A DNA stretch of 9,702 nucleotides from Defluviitaleaceae bacterium (lineage in GTDB: Bacteria > Bacillota > Clostridia > Lachnospirales > WQUN01), in NCBI GenBank assembly GCA_009782245.1, contig WRKK01000282.1, forward strand, positions 1 through 9,702, given 5' to 3'. Below are positions 1 to 5,529 of the stretch, piece by piece. Within the stretch, counting starts at the first letter, position 1. Each line of letters begins with the position of its first letter. The notes below the pieces were generated by a model. It saw only the letters and a list, made by a program, of their open reading frames with translations. It ran no database searches and was not told the DNA's origin. The translations under genes and the position numbers were made by a program.

Positions 1-491
1 CGGAAAATCTGCAAATAACAGAGGTTGACAGCGGCGTAACGTATGTAACAGGCGGGGCTTTTCCTGTGCAAATTTTAGAGAGCAAAAAATTATCCGCCGA
101 AACTAACCTGTATTTGCAACACCTGCGGAAAAATTGGGATAAAAACGATTTTAACAAAATTGTCCAATGGTTCGAGCAGACTGGGCAGTTCGACCCTAAA
201 AACATCTATTTGAGTAGGCTGTTCGAGGCCAACGAGAAAATAACGAAAGGAGATGCGGAGTCAATGACTTATTTGGAAAAAACGGTTACAAATGCGATAG
301 AAGAAAGAGCCAACACGGACGAAGTATTTAGAAAGCAGATGTTGAATAAACTGGGCGGCGAAGATCAAAAAGAAACGACCTTAAAGCTACTAAAAAAGGG
401 GCTTAGCATACAAGATATTGCAGAAGTCTTTAACAAGCCCATCGAATGGGTAGAAAATCTGGCAAAAGCCCACCAACCAAGCAACACCTAG
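1..491 (+). CDS. Rpn-family (PD-(D/E)XK) nuclease/putative transposase, C-terminal part, 5' end outside the window
   Basis: The frame is open from the left edge (first full codon at position 3) to the stop at 489-491, so the gene starts before the window; the GTG at 66 is only the first start-like codon inside it. The stretch FPVQILESKKLS followed by a short Lys/Asp-rich segment is typical of the end of the nuclease domain in Rpn/PD-(D/E)XK transposase-like proteins. The tail GLSIQDIAEVFNKPIEWVE looks like the small helix-turn-helix-like C-terminal element of that family. Catalytic residues would lie upstream and cannot be seen. Family members are recombination-promoting nucleases, several linked to phage defence, often multicopy. 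Its C-terminal half is duplicated immediately downstream. Family assignment is from memory of family patterns, not a search. Confidence 0.7.
   Translation, partial: ENLQITEVDSGVTYVTGGAFPVQILESKKLSAETNLYLQHLRKNWDKNDFNKIVQWFEQTGQFDPKNIYLSRLFEANEKITKGDAESMTYLEKTVTNAIEERANTDEVFRKQMLNKLGGEDQKETTLKLLKKGLSIQDIAEVFNKPIEWVENLAKAHQPSNT
246..266 (+). promoter_or_regulatory. Internal ribosome-binding site and start codon inside the Rpn gene
   Basis: AAAGGAG at 246-252 lies 11 nt before an in-frame ATG at 264-266. Initiation here would give a 75-residue protein made only of the C-terminal domain. The same site recurs in the second copy at 596-602 with ATG at 614. In E. coli, Rpn genes are reported to encode a short in-frame C-terminal antitoxin-like product from an internal start. 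Whether this holds for this Bacillota subfamily is inference; the spacer is longer than ideal. Confidence 0.35.
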
Positions 492-853
492 CAACCTGCC
501 GCAATAAAATTGTCCAATGGTTCGAGCAAACTGGACAGTTCGACCCTAAAAACATCTATTTGAGTAGGCTGTTCGAGGCCAACGAGAGAATAACGAAAGG
601 AGATGCGGAATCAATGACTTATTTGGAAAGAACGGTTACAAATGCGATAGAAGAAAGAGCCAACACGGACGAAGTGTTTAGAAAGCAGATGTTAAGTAAA
701 CTTGGCGTAAAAGACCCCGAAATCCAAGCAAAAGAAAGCACCATAAAAATGCTAAAAAGGGGCTTTAGCATTACAGATATTGCCGATATTCTCGACGCAC
801 CTATCGAATGGGTAGAAACCCTAGCAAAAGCCCACCAACCAAGCAACACCTAG
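446..853 (+). CDS. Second, truncated copy of the Rpn C-terminal region (duplication remnant or stand-alone C-terminal protein)
   Basis: From about position 506 the translation repeats the last ~110 residues of the upstream Rpn protein, beginning KIVQWFEQTGQFD and ending with the same AKAHQPSNT. It has no nuclease domain. The open frame reaches back to an ATG at 446, but residues before the repeat (MGRKSGKSPPTKQH) are an out-of-frame reading of the first copy's 3' end and that ATG has no Shine-Dalgarno. A more credible start is the ATG at 614 behind AAAGGAG (596-602), giving 79 residues. It has four more residues than the first copy (region KDPEIQAKESTIK). It may be a decaying duplication or an expressed C-terminal-only protein; the preserved frame slightly favours recent or functional. 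Confidence 0.45.
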   Translation: MGRKSGKSPPTKQHLATCRNKIVQWFEQTGQFDPKNIYLSRLFEANERITKGDAESMTYLERTVTNAIEERANTDEVFRKQMLSKLGVKDPEIQAKESTIKMLKRGFSITDIADILDAPIEWVETLAKAHQPSNT

Positions 854-919
854 CACAAAACCACAAAAAAACAAAAAGAAAAACTTTCCACAAAAAAACT
901 ATTCTTTTTGCTTTTTTTG

Positions 920-928
920 TGATATAAT
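920..928 (+). promoter_or_regulatory. Extended -10 promoter for the pilO-like gene
   Basis: TGATATAAT at 920-928 combines a consensus -10 (TATAAT, 923-928) with the TGn extension. No good -35 lies 16-18 bp upstream, which is common for extended -10 promoters. The expected transcript start is near 935, leaving a leader of about 30 nt with AAAGGAG at 947-953 ahead of the ATG at 965. The region upstream is A/T-rich and contains weak complementary A and T runs (872-880 with 902-910; 889-898 with 912-921). Confidence 0.6.
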
Positions 929-964
929 ATAAAAAACGGGCAAAACAAAGGAGTTGCACTACCA

Positions 965-1477
965 ATGAAACTAAAACTATATTTTACCCTGGCAAACGTT
1001 GTAGTATTCGGCATTGCGTTGCTAATAACCGTGCCGCCCAGAGTGCAGGAATTGCAAAATTACGCAACTTTGATATACCTGCAAGAAAGGCAATTAGCCA
1101 TAATGGAAGAAAATTTGCGTCTTTTTGAGGAAAATGTGCTACTTTTGCAAGACTACTTGGCAGAAGAAACCTACCTGATAAACCCAACTGGCTTTTTGGG
1201 CTTGGTGCTTACTGATATTAGAGCCATATTGCAAGCGAACAACCTTATCGAACAGCAGTTTTCCGCCAACGAACAAGCTCTGCACGATATTGACGGCCGC
1301 TATATCGCCGAACTCCGCATTACTCTTACTGCCGACGGCGACATGGACAACATTAACAGTTTTATCCAAAATTTAACCCAATATAGCCGCTACATTCGCA
1401 TAGAACGTATCCAGCTTGATAACGAAGTTTCGCCGACAAGACTGCTATTAACTTTTTCTACCTACGAAGAAGCGTAA
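965..1477 (+). CDS. PilO/GspM-like type IV pilus inner-membrane assembly protein
   Basis: The 170-residue protein has the classic PilO plan. A short cytoplasmic N-terminus leads into one membrane helix (about residues 5-23), then a Glu/Leu/Gln-rich likely coiled coil (about 26-66), and a C-terminal alpha/beta domain (about 80-168) with the hydrophobic alternation of a ferredoxin-like fold; GRYIAELRITLTADGDMDNI resembles the strand-turn-helix of PilO domains. PilO works with PilN and PilM to link the pilus motor to the outer parts of the machine. No PilM or PilN gene is visible upstream, where Rpn sequence sits instead. The start at 965 is supported by AAAGGAG 11 nt upstream. A prepilin 1.7 kb downstream supports the pilus assignment. 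Sequence conservation in this family is weak, so the call rests on architecture and context. Confidence 0.6.
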   Translation: MKLKLYFTLANVVVFGIALLITVPPRVQELQNYATLIYLQERQLAIMEENLRLFEENVLLLQDYLAEETYLINPTGFLGLVLTDIRAILQANNLIEQQFSANEQALHDIDGRYIAELRITLTADGDMDNINSFIQNLTQYSRYIRIERIQLDNEVSPTRLLLTFSTYEEA

Positions 1478-1499
1478 CAAAGAAACTCAATAAAGAAGT

Positions 1500-1530
1500 G
1501 TAAAAAAATCGTAAAAAAGCGTAAAAAGCC
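1500..1530 (+). other. Three phased A-tracts, predicted bent DNA
   Basis: A7 (1502-1508), A6 (1513-1518) and A5 (1523-1527) have centres about 10 bp apart, each preceded by GT. A-tracts in helical phase give intrinsic curvature. They sit in the 141-bp gap between the pilO-like gene and yqeG, upstream of a possible promoter. Confidence 0.5.
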
Positions 1531-1549
1531 CGAATGCCAAAAAGTTAAA

Positions 1550-1579
1550 TTTACGCCTTTACCCAAAAATGAACATTAT
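1550..1579 (+). promoter_or_regulatory. Weak candidate promoter for the yqeG-aroE-prepilin-comFB-aroK-aroQ-efp unit
   Basis: TTTACG (1550-1555) and CATTAT (1574-1579) are separated by 18 bp; each matches its consensus hexamer at four of six positions. A GCGTAAA/TTTACGC inverted pair (1519-1525 and 1550-1556) overlaps the -35 and could be an operator or a weak stem. Read-through from the promoter at 920 is an equally good explanation for expression. Confidence 0.2.
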
Positions 1580-1618
1580 CCGCCATATACGTTTTAATTT
1601 TGCTAAAAGGAGGGACTT

Positions 1619-2122
1619 ATGCTAAAAAAAATTTTCAAACCAAACTTTTACTTTGGCTCAATTTTCCAAATTCCCTACGACGACTTGCGCCAAAAGGGCG
1701 TTAAGGGCTTGATTTTTGATATCGATAACACGCTCGCTCGCCACGAGGACATCTTTCCGCCAGAAAAAATTTTGTCGCTAATTTGTAACCTGCAAAATAC
1801 TGGCTTTAAGATTGGAATCCTCTCCAATAACTCCAAAAAACGGCTAGAAGAGTTTAACAGAGCATTGCAGCTGCCAGGCTTTTCTGGTGCACTAAAGCCG
1901 TTTACTGTCAACCTAAAAAAACTTATGATACAAATGAACCTAAAACCCACCGAAACGGCAATTATCGGCGACCAAATGTTCGCAGATGTCTGGTGCGGCA
2001 ACCGTGCAAATATAACAACCGTCCTAGTTAAGCCGATTACCGAACAAGAAATTTTTATCGTCCGCCTAAAACGTGGGCTAGAACGTCGCATGATTAAAAA
2101 ATATTTAGGGTACAACTTATGA
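1619..2122 (+). CDS. yqeG: YqeG-family HAD IIIA-type phosphatase
   Basis: 167 residues, close to the family's usual length. HAD motif I is FDIDNTL with the nucleophile and acid/base Asp pair at D34 and D36; motif II is the LSNN segment (S69); a conserved Lys-Pro (K93-P94) stands at motif III; motif IV is GDQMFADV (D118 and D123), followed by the GNRA turn typical of YqeG. YqeG proteins resemble the phosphatidylglycerophosphate phosphatase Gep4, so a lipid-phosphate or other small phosphate ester substrate is plausible, but the substrate here is not shown. The start is set by a very strong AAAAGGAGGG (1605-1614) just before the ATG. The stop overlaps the aroE ATG by 4 bp (ATGA), implying translational coupling. 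Confidence 0.85.
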   Translation: MLKKIFKPNFYFGSIFQIPYDDLRQKGVKGLIFDIDNTLARHEDIFPPEKILSLICNLQNTGFKIGILSNNSKKRLEEFNRALQLPGFSGALKPFTVNLKKLMIQMNLKPTETAIIGDQMFADVWCGNRANITTVLVKPITEQEIFIVRLKRGLERRMIKKYLGYNL

Positions 2123-3192
2123 TTTCGCAAAATTCCCAAATAAACGGAAAAACCGCCGCTTTCGGCGTTATCGGAAACCCCATATCGCACACGCTTTCGC
2201 CGCAAATTCACGCGCATTTTGCCCAACTTTACAACATAAATATGGCGTATCTTCCGTTTTGTGTACAAGAAGAACAGCTGCAATCCGCTATAAACGGGGC
2301 TTTCGCCCTAGGAATACGTGGCTTGAATATTACTGTTCCCCATAAAATAGCTGTAATTCCGCACTTGCTGGCGGTTGACAAAATGGCAACCCGTGTTGGG
2401 GCTGTCAACACTTTGGTAAGTTCGGAAAATGACGAAAATAACGAAAAAGTCAAAAAAACAAAAAATTTTGAACAGTTTGAACAGAAAGTAGAAAAAGTAG
2501 AATTAGAAAAAAATTCAAAATTAGCAGAAAAATCGCAAAAAAAAGAGAAAACCGCACCAAACGAGCGAAACATCTTGAACACGCCAAAAAATGGCTATAT
2601 TGGCTACAATACCGACTATATAGGAATTATCCGAACCATCGAAAATACGCAACAATCCGCCCAAAACGCCGCAACCTTTGAAAATAGCCACGTTGCAATC
2701 ATCGGTGCTGGCGGAAGTGCCTACGCCGCCGCAATCGCCGCCGCCGAAAAATCCGCCAAAAAGCTGACTGTTGTCAATCGTACAACCGAAAACGCAATCG
2801 CTCTTGCAAAGCACGTGAAAAAGTATTATAATATTAGCATAGATTTATTTACCCCGCAAGATTTCAACAATATCGCCCAAAATCCGCCAAATTACGACAT
2901 TATTATACAAACGACAACTGTCGGGTTTGCAAACGGGGTAAACGGCTCTTTGGTAAGCAACTTGGCAATTTTTGGCAACACAAAACTCGCCTTTGACCTA
3001 ATTTATTCGCCCTGGCAAACGCAATTTTTACAAGATGCCAAATTTGCGGGCGTGCCGAACGTTGTCAACGGCTTTCCTATGCTAGTACATCAGGCTTTTG
3101 CGGCGTTTCAGCTTTGGCATAATGTCAACCCGCAAGCCCATGACCTGGAGGAGCAAATTGAAAAATTATCAAAAAGGCTTTACGCTGATTGA
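2119..3192 (+). CDS. aroE: Shikimate dehydrogenase with a long charged insertion
   Basis: Reduces 3-dehydroshikimate to shikimate with NADPH, the fourth step of the aromatic pathway. N-terminal substrate domain: GNPISHTLSP with the shikimate-binding serines S23 and S27, then NITVPHK with catalytic K76, and GAVNTLV with N97. Cofactor domain: GAGGSAYA (196-203), the dinucleotide loop, and NRTTENA (N220-T222), the clamp usual for NADP use. C-terminal NGFPMLVHQA closes the active site. Catalytic D166 in GYNTD is 69 residues after N97, where about 16 is usual: residues ~102-158 are an inserted Lys/Glu/Asn-rich low-complexity segment, so the protein is 357 residues instead of about 270-290. All catalytic residues are kept, so it is probably active. 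It overlaps yqeG by 4 bp and the prepilin gene by 35 bp. Confidence 0.93.
   Translation: MISQNSQINGKTAAFGVIGNPISHTLSPQIHAHFAQLYNINMAYLPFCVQEEQLQSAINGAFALGIRGLNITVPHKIAVIPHLLAVDKMATRVGAVNTLVSSENDENNEKVKKTKNFEQFEQKVEKVELEKNSKLAEKSQKKEKTAPNERNILNTPKNGYIGYNTDYIGIIRTIENTQQSAQNAATFENSHVAIIGAGGSAYAAAIAAAEKSAKKLTVVNRTTENAIALAKHVKKYYNISIDLFTPQDFNNIAQNPPNYDIIIQTTTVGFANGVNGSLVSNLAIFGNTKLAFDLIYSPWQTQFLQDAKFAGVPNVVNGFPMLVHQAFAAFQLWHNVNPQAHDLEEQIEKLSKRLYAD
3147..3160 (+). promoter_or_regulatory. Shine-Dalgarno GGAGGAG and TTG start of the prepilin gene
   Basis: GGAGGAG at 3147-3153 is followed by four bases and an in-frame TTG at 3158-3160. Starting here gives a six-residue positively charged leader ending in Gly, exactly what a type IV prepilin needs. 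The in-frame ATG at 3140 has no Shine-Dalgarno and would lengthen the leader by six residues. The whole signal lies inside the aroE coding region. Confidence 0.75.
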
Positions 3193-3604
3193 ATTAGTGG
3201 TTGTTTTAGGAATTTTAGCCACTTTAAGCGGTACTATCTTGTTTACGGCGAATGGCTTGCAACGCCGAAATATTGAAAATGCAGCAATCGCTCTGCAAGC
3301 CGATTTGCGACACGCTCAACGAATGGCTGTTATCGAAGGGCGGCGTTGGCACGTTTTGCTAAATACGGTTGACAACAGTTACTCGGTTGGTCCCGTAAAC
3401 GACCGCAACAGCCACTATATTGTGCATTTGCCCAATGGTCTTGAATTATCCCATACTGGCGGAGCCGACCTAATTTTTCAGCCAAGAGGTAGCTTTGGAC
3501 AGGGCAGAACAATAAATTTGCACGGAAGTAATTTTTTCGGCGGCGTTGCTGTTGTTGGCGCTACTGGACGGTCAAGACTACTGGAAATTGAAAGAACAAA
3601 CTAA
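3158..3604 (+). CDS. Type IV prepilin / GspH-FimT-like pseudopilin
   Basis: Starting at TTG 3158 the protein has 148 residues. The leader MKNYQKG is followed by FTLIELVVVLGILATLSG: cleavage after G7 by prepilin peptidase, Phe at +1, Glu at +5, and a membrane/assembly helix to about residue 28. A helix ending LQADLRHAQRMAVIEGRRW and a beta-rich C-terminus (IFQPRGSFGQGRTINL, then VVGATGRSRLLEI) match the GspH/FimT pseudopilin pattern. In FimT a C-terminal GRxR motif is reported to bind DNA during natural transformation; here GRSR is at 137-140. Such minor pilins prime pilus assembly or sit at the tip. It follows aroE with 35 bp overlap and precedes comFB by 12 bp. The role in DNA uptake is inferred; pilin class is secure. 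Confidence 0.88.
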   Translation: MKNYQKGFTLIELVVVLGILATLSGTILFTANGLQRRNIENAAIALQADLRHAQRMAVIEGRRWHVLLNTVDNSYSVGPVNDRNSHYIVHLPNGLELSHTGGADLIFQPRGSFGQGRTINLHGSNFFGGVAVVGATGRSRLLEIERTN

Positions 3605-3616
3605 GGGGGTAAAAAA

Positions 3617-3904
3617 ATGTCAGATATACATCTAATAAATCATATGGAAACCTGTGTAGAGGATATGATTGGCGTAATAATGGATTCTATGAATATTTGC
3701 AAATGTGAGCAGTGCAGAATGGACATAATGGCACACGCATTAAACAGGTTGCCGCCAAAATATGTCGCAACCAGACGAGGCACAATGTTCACGAAACTAG
3801 CGGCGATGCACGCACAATTTGACGTTGACATAATCACCGCAATATCGAACGCCGCAAATTTGGTGGGCAGGCAACCGCGCCACGAACACGATGAACACCA
3901 CTAA
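3617..3904 (+). CDS. comFB: Late competence protein ComFB
   Basis: 95 residues, normal for the family. The core ICKCEQCRMDIMAHALNRLP followed by PKYVATRRG and then FDVDIITAISNA is highly characteristic of ComFB (PF10719). Cysteines C28, C30 and C33 form the CxCxxC cluster expected to bind zinc. In Bacillus subtilis comFB lies in the comF operon without an essential role in transformation; cyanobacterial ComFB homologues have been reported as cyclic-di-nucleotide receptors tied to competence and motility. The C-terminus RHEHDEHH is His/acid-rich and may bind metal; it lies partly in the 14-bp overlap with aroK. The start is supported by AAGGGGG (3603-3609). Its position directly after a pseudopilin suggests it tunes pilus or uptake activity, which is inference. 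Confidence 0.9.
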   Translation: MSDIHLINHMETCVEDMIGVIMDSMNICKCEQCRMDIMAHALNRLPPKYVATRRGTMFTKLAAMHAQFDVDIITAISNAANLVGRQPRHEHDEHH

Positions 3905-4469
3905 ACCTCGCAATTTAGCCGAACACAAGCCCAATATTATCCTAATTGGAATGATGGGCAGCGGCAAAACCTCGGTAGGTACGGCGATTGGCAACAAACA
4001 CGGCATGATATTTGTCGATACCGATACCGTAATAGAAGAACGCTCGGGAATGTTGATTTCGCAGATTTTTGAAGAATACGGCGAGACGTATTTTCGCGAA
4101 CTAGAGGCACAGGCGGCGAAAGTCGTTGCTGGTTGCAAAAACGCTGTAATCGCAACTGGCGGCGGAATAATACTAAACGCCAAAAACATGGCTTTGTTAC
4201 GCAAAATCGGCTTTGTTGTTTATTTGCAATTAGAACCGCAACAGCTGTACAATCGGCTAAAAACCGATACTTCGCGCCCGTTGCTTGCTAACCTTAGCAA
4301 CCGTGCCAAGCAAGCCAAAATAAACGAAATTTTTTCGCGCCGCGCCCCGCTATATCAGCGATACAGCGATTTTGCGATAAATAACTCGGTAATTCCCATA
4401 ACAAAGGTAGCTAGGATGATTTTTAATGAGTACAAAAACCACGCAAACGGCGAAAATAGCCATAATTAA
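3891..4469 (+). CDS. aroK: Shikimate kinase
   Basis: Phosphorylates shikimate at the 3-OH with ATP, the fifth pathway step. The P-loop GMMGSGKT is at residues 20-27; the shikimate-binding acidic pair is in FVDTDT (D43, D45); FRELE carries R69; the GGG of ATGGGIIL is at 90-92; the lid arginine is R129 in SRPLL; and FSRRAPLYQRYSDF is the usual nucleotide-contact helix. At 192 residues it is slightly longer than usual because of a ~13-residue N-terminal extension before the first strand (PNIILIG) and a polar C-terminus. The ATG at 3891 overlaps comFB by 14 bp and lacks a clear Shine-Dalgarno, so translation may depend on coupling to comFB. The 3' end overlaps aroQ by 44 bp. Confidence 0.93.
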   Translation: MNTTKPRNLAEHKPNIILIGMMGSGKTSVGTAIGNKHGMIFVDTDTVIEERSGMLISQIFEEYGETYFRELEAQAAKVVAGCKNAVIATGGGIILNAKNMALLRKIGFVVYLQLEPQQLYNRLKTDTSRPLLANLSNRAKQAKINEIFSRRAPLYQRYSDFAINNSVIPITKVARMIFNEYKNHANGENSHN

Positions 4470-4920
4470 CGGGCCTAACCTGAATTTTTTGGGCGTTCGT
4501 GAGCCGAGCGTTTACGGTGCGGCAACTTTAGAGGAAATTAACGCCGAAATATCCGCCGCCGCCGCACAACGAGATGTGCGAGTGCAGTTTTTTCAATCTA
4601 ACCACGAGGGTGCAATAATTGACCATTTACAGGCGTGTTATCACAGCGGCGTACTAGGGATAATAATCAACCCTGGCGCGCTAACACACTACAGTTACGC
4701 ACTACGAGATGCAATTTCTAGCGTAAATATCCCGTGCATAGAGGTGCATTTGTCCAATATACATAGCCGCGACGAGTTTCGGCATAAATCGGTTACGGCG
4801 GCGGTTTGCCTTGGTCAAATTTGCGGACTGGGCTATTTTGGCTACATTCTGGCACTTGATGCCCTAATAAAAAAGCAAAAAAAAAGCAATAAAAAAAACA
4901 ATTTTGGAGGTACAAAATGA
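4426..4920 (+). CDS. aroQ: Type II 3-dehydroquinate dehydratase
   Basis: Converts 3-dehydroquinate to 3-dehydroshikimate, the third pathway step, as a dodecamer in the known family. Key segments are all present: INGPNLNFLGVREPSVYG with catalytic R25 and Y30, FFQSNHEGAIIDHLQ with N59, H60 and E61, INPGALTHYSYALRDA with N82, and VHLSNIHSRDEFRHKS with H108 and R119. GQICGLGYFGYILAL is the usual C-terminal helix region. The ATG at 4426 lies inside aroK, with AGGA (4413-4416) nine bases upstream. The C-terminus is a Lys/Asn-rich tail (IKKQKKSNKKNN) beyond the normal end; the tail's last codons contain the efp Shine-Dalgarno. The stop overlaps the efp start (ATGA). Confidence 0.95.
   Translation: MSTKTTQTAKIAIINGPNLNFLGVREPSVYGAATLEEINAEISAAAAQRDVRVQFFQSNHEGAIIDHLQACYHSGVLGIIINPGALTHYSYALRDAISSVNIPCIEVHLSNIHSRDEFRHKSVTAAVCLGQICGLGYFGYILALDALIKKQKKSNKKNNFGGTK
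4906..4919 (+). promoter_or_regulatory. Strong Shine-Dalgarno GGAGGT for efp inside the aroQ 3' end
   Basis: GGAGGT at 4906-4911 is five bases before the efp ATG at 4917. It is a near-perfect anti-Shine-Dalgarno match and encodes the Gly-Gly-Thr end of AroQ, so ribosomes finishing aroQ meet a strong restart site. Confidence 0.8.
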
Positions 4921-5477
4921 TTTCAGCAGGAGAATTTAAGAACGGAGTAACAATAGACTTAGACGGCGATTTATTTGTGATAATCGATTTTCAGCACGTC
5001 AAGCCAGGCAAGGGTTCGGCGTTTGTCCGCACCAAGTTAAAGGGAATCGTCAACGGCGGCGTTGTCGAGCGGACGTTCCGACCAACCGAAAAAATGCCAC
5101 GCGCGCACATCGAGCGCAAGGATATGCAATATTTATACAGCGACGGCGAACTTTTTCATTTTATGGACAACGAATCCTACGAGCAAACCGCAATCAACGC
5201 CAGCCAAGTGGGCGATACGCTCCGTTTTGTCAAGGAAAATGAAATGGTTAAAATTTTATCGCATAACGGCAACGTTTTCGGCATCGAGCCGCCAATGTTC
5301 GTTGAACTAGAAATAACCGACACCGAACCAGGTTTCAAGGGCGACACCGCAACAGGCGTAACCAAGCCAGCCACCCTAGAAACAGGTGCACAAGTGCAAG
5401 TCCCACTATTTATCTCCACAGGCGAAATAATCAAAATCGACACACGTACTGGGGAATATTTGGGGCGCGCACAGTAA
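4917..5477 (+). CDS. efp: Translation elongation factor P
   Basis: 186 residues with the three beta-barrel domains of bacterial EF-P. It enters the ribosome E site and relieves stalling at consecutive prolines. The N-terminal KOW-like domain has HVKPGKGSAFVRTKL with the tip lysine K32, the residue that is modified in many bacteria (5-aminopentanolylation in B. subtilis). The middle OB domain contains RKDMQYLYSDGELFHFMD, and the C-terminal domain ends with the signature QVPLFISTGEIIKIDTRTG. Full length, nothing missing. It follows aroQ with a 4-bp overlap. It is the last gene of the forward unit; no standard hairpin-plus-T-run terminator follows directly, only the composite repeat at 5488-5737. 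Confidence 0.97.
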   Translation: MISAGEFKNGVTIDLDGDLFVIIDFQHVKPGKGSAFVRTKLKGIVNGGVVERTFRPTEKMPRAHIERKDMQYLYSDGELFHFMDNESYEQTAINASQVGDTLRFVKENEMVKILSHNGNVFGIEPPMFVELEITDTEPGFKGDTATGVTKPATLETGAQVQVPLFISTGEIIKIDTRTGEYLGRAQ

Positions 5478-5529
5478 ACAAAACACCAAAACCGTGGGGT
5501 TGACTTTGTCCATCAGAACGGGCAAACGG

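Larger units (their letters stand above)
156..853 (+). repeat. Tandem direct duplication of the Rpn C-terminal coding region
   Basis: Copy 1 spans about 156-491 and copy 2 about 506-853. Over the first ~200 bp the offset is exactly 350 bp and I count about nine mismatches. The following ~110 bp are clearly more diverged and copy 2 has 12 extra bases. The final ~25 bp through the stop codon (CCCACCAACCAAGCAACACC) are identical. CAACACCT occurs both at the point where copy 1 would diverge (118-125) and at the copy 1/copy 2 junction (483-490), a possible recombination microhomology. Confidence 0.85.

Noticed and set aside
872..921. Possible terminator hairpins between the Rpn copies and the pilO-like gene
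   Set aside because: The arms are almost pure A and T, alternative pairings compete, and the T-run overlaps the promoter; stability would be low.
1519..1556. Hairpin GCGTAAA/TTTACGC as terminator of the pilO-like gene
   Set aside because: Only seven pairs, a 24-nt loop and no T-run follow. Kept only as a possible operator within a weak promoter note.
1675..2283. Long minus-strand open frame opposite yqeG and aroE
   Set aside because: It lies opposite two clearly conserved genes, has no recognisable domain and reads as a typical antisense shadow.
5500..5528. TTGACT as a -35 box for the ABC operon
   Set aside because: No -10-like hexamer lies 16-18 bp downstream and the ABC gene is 260 bp away.
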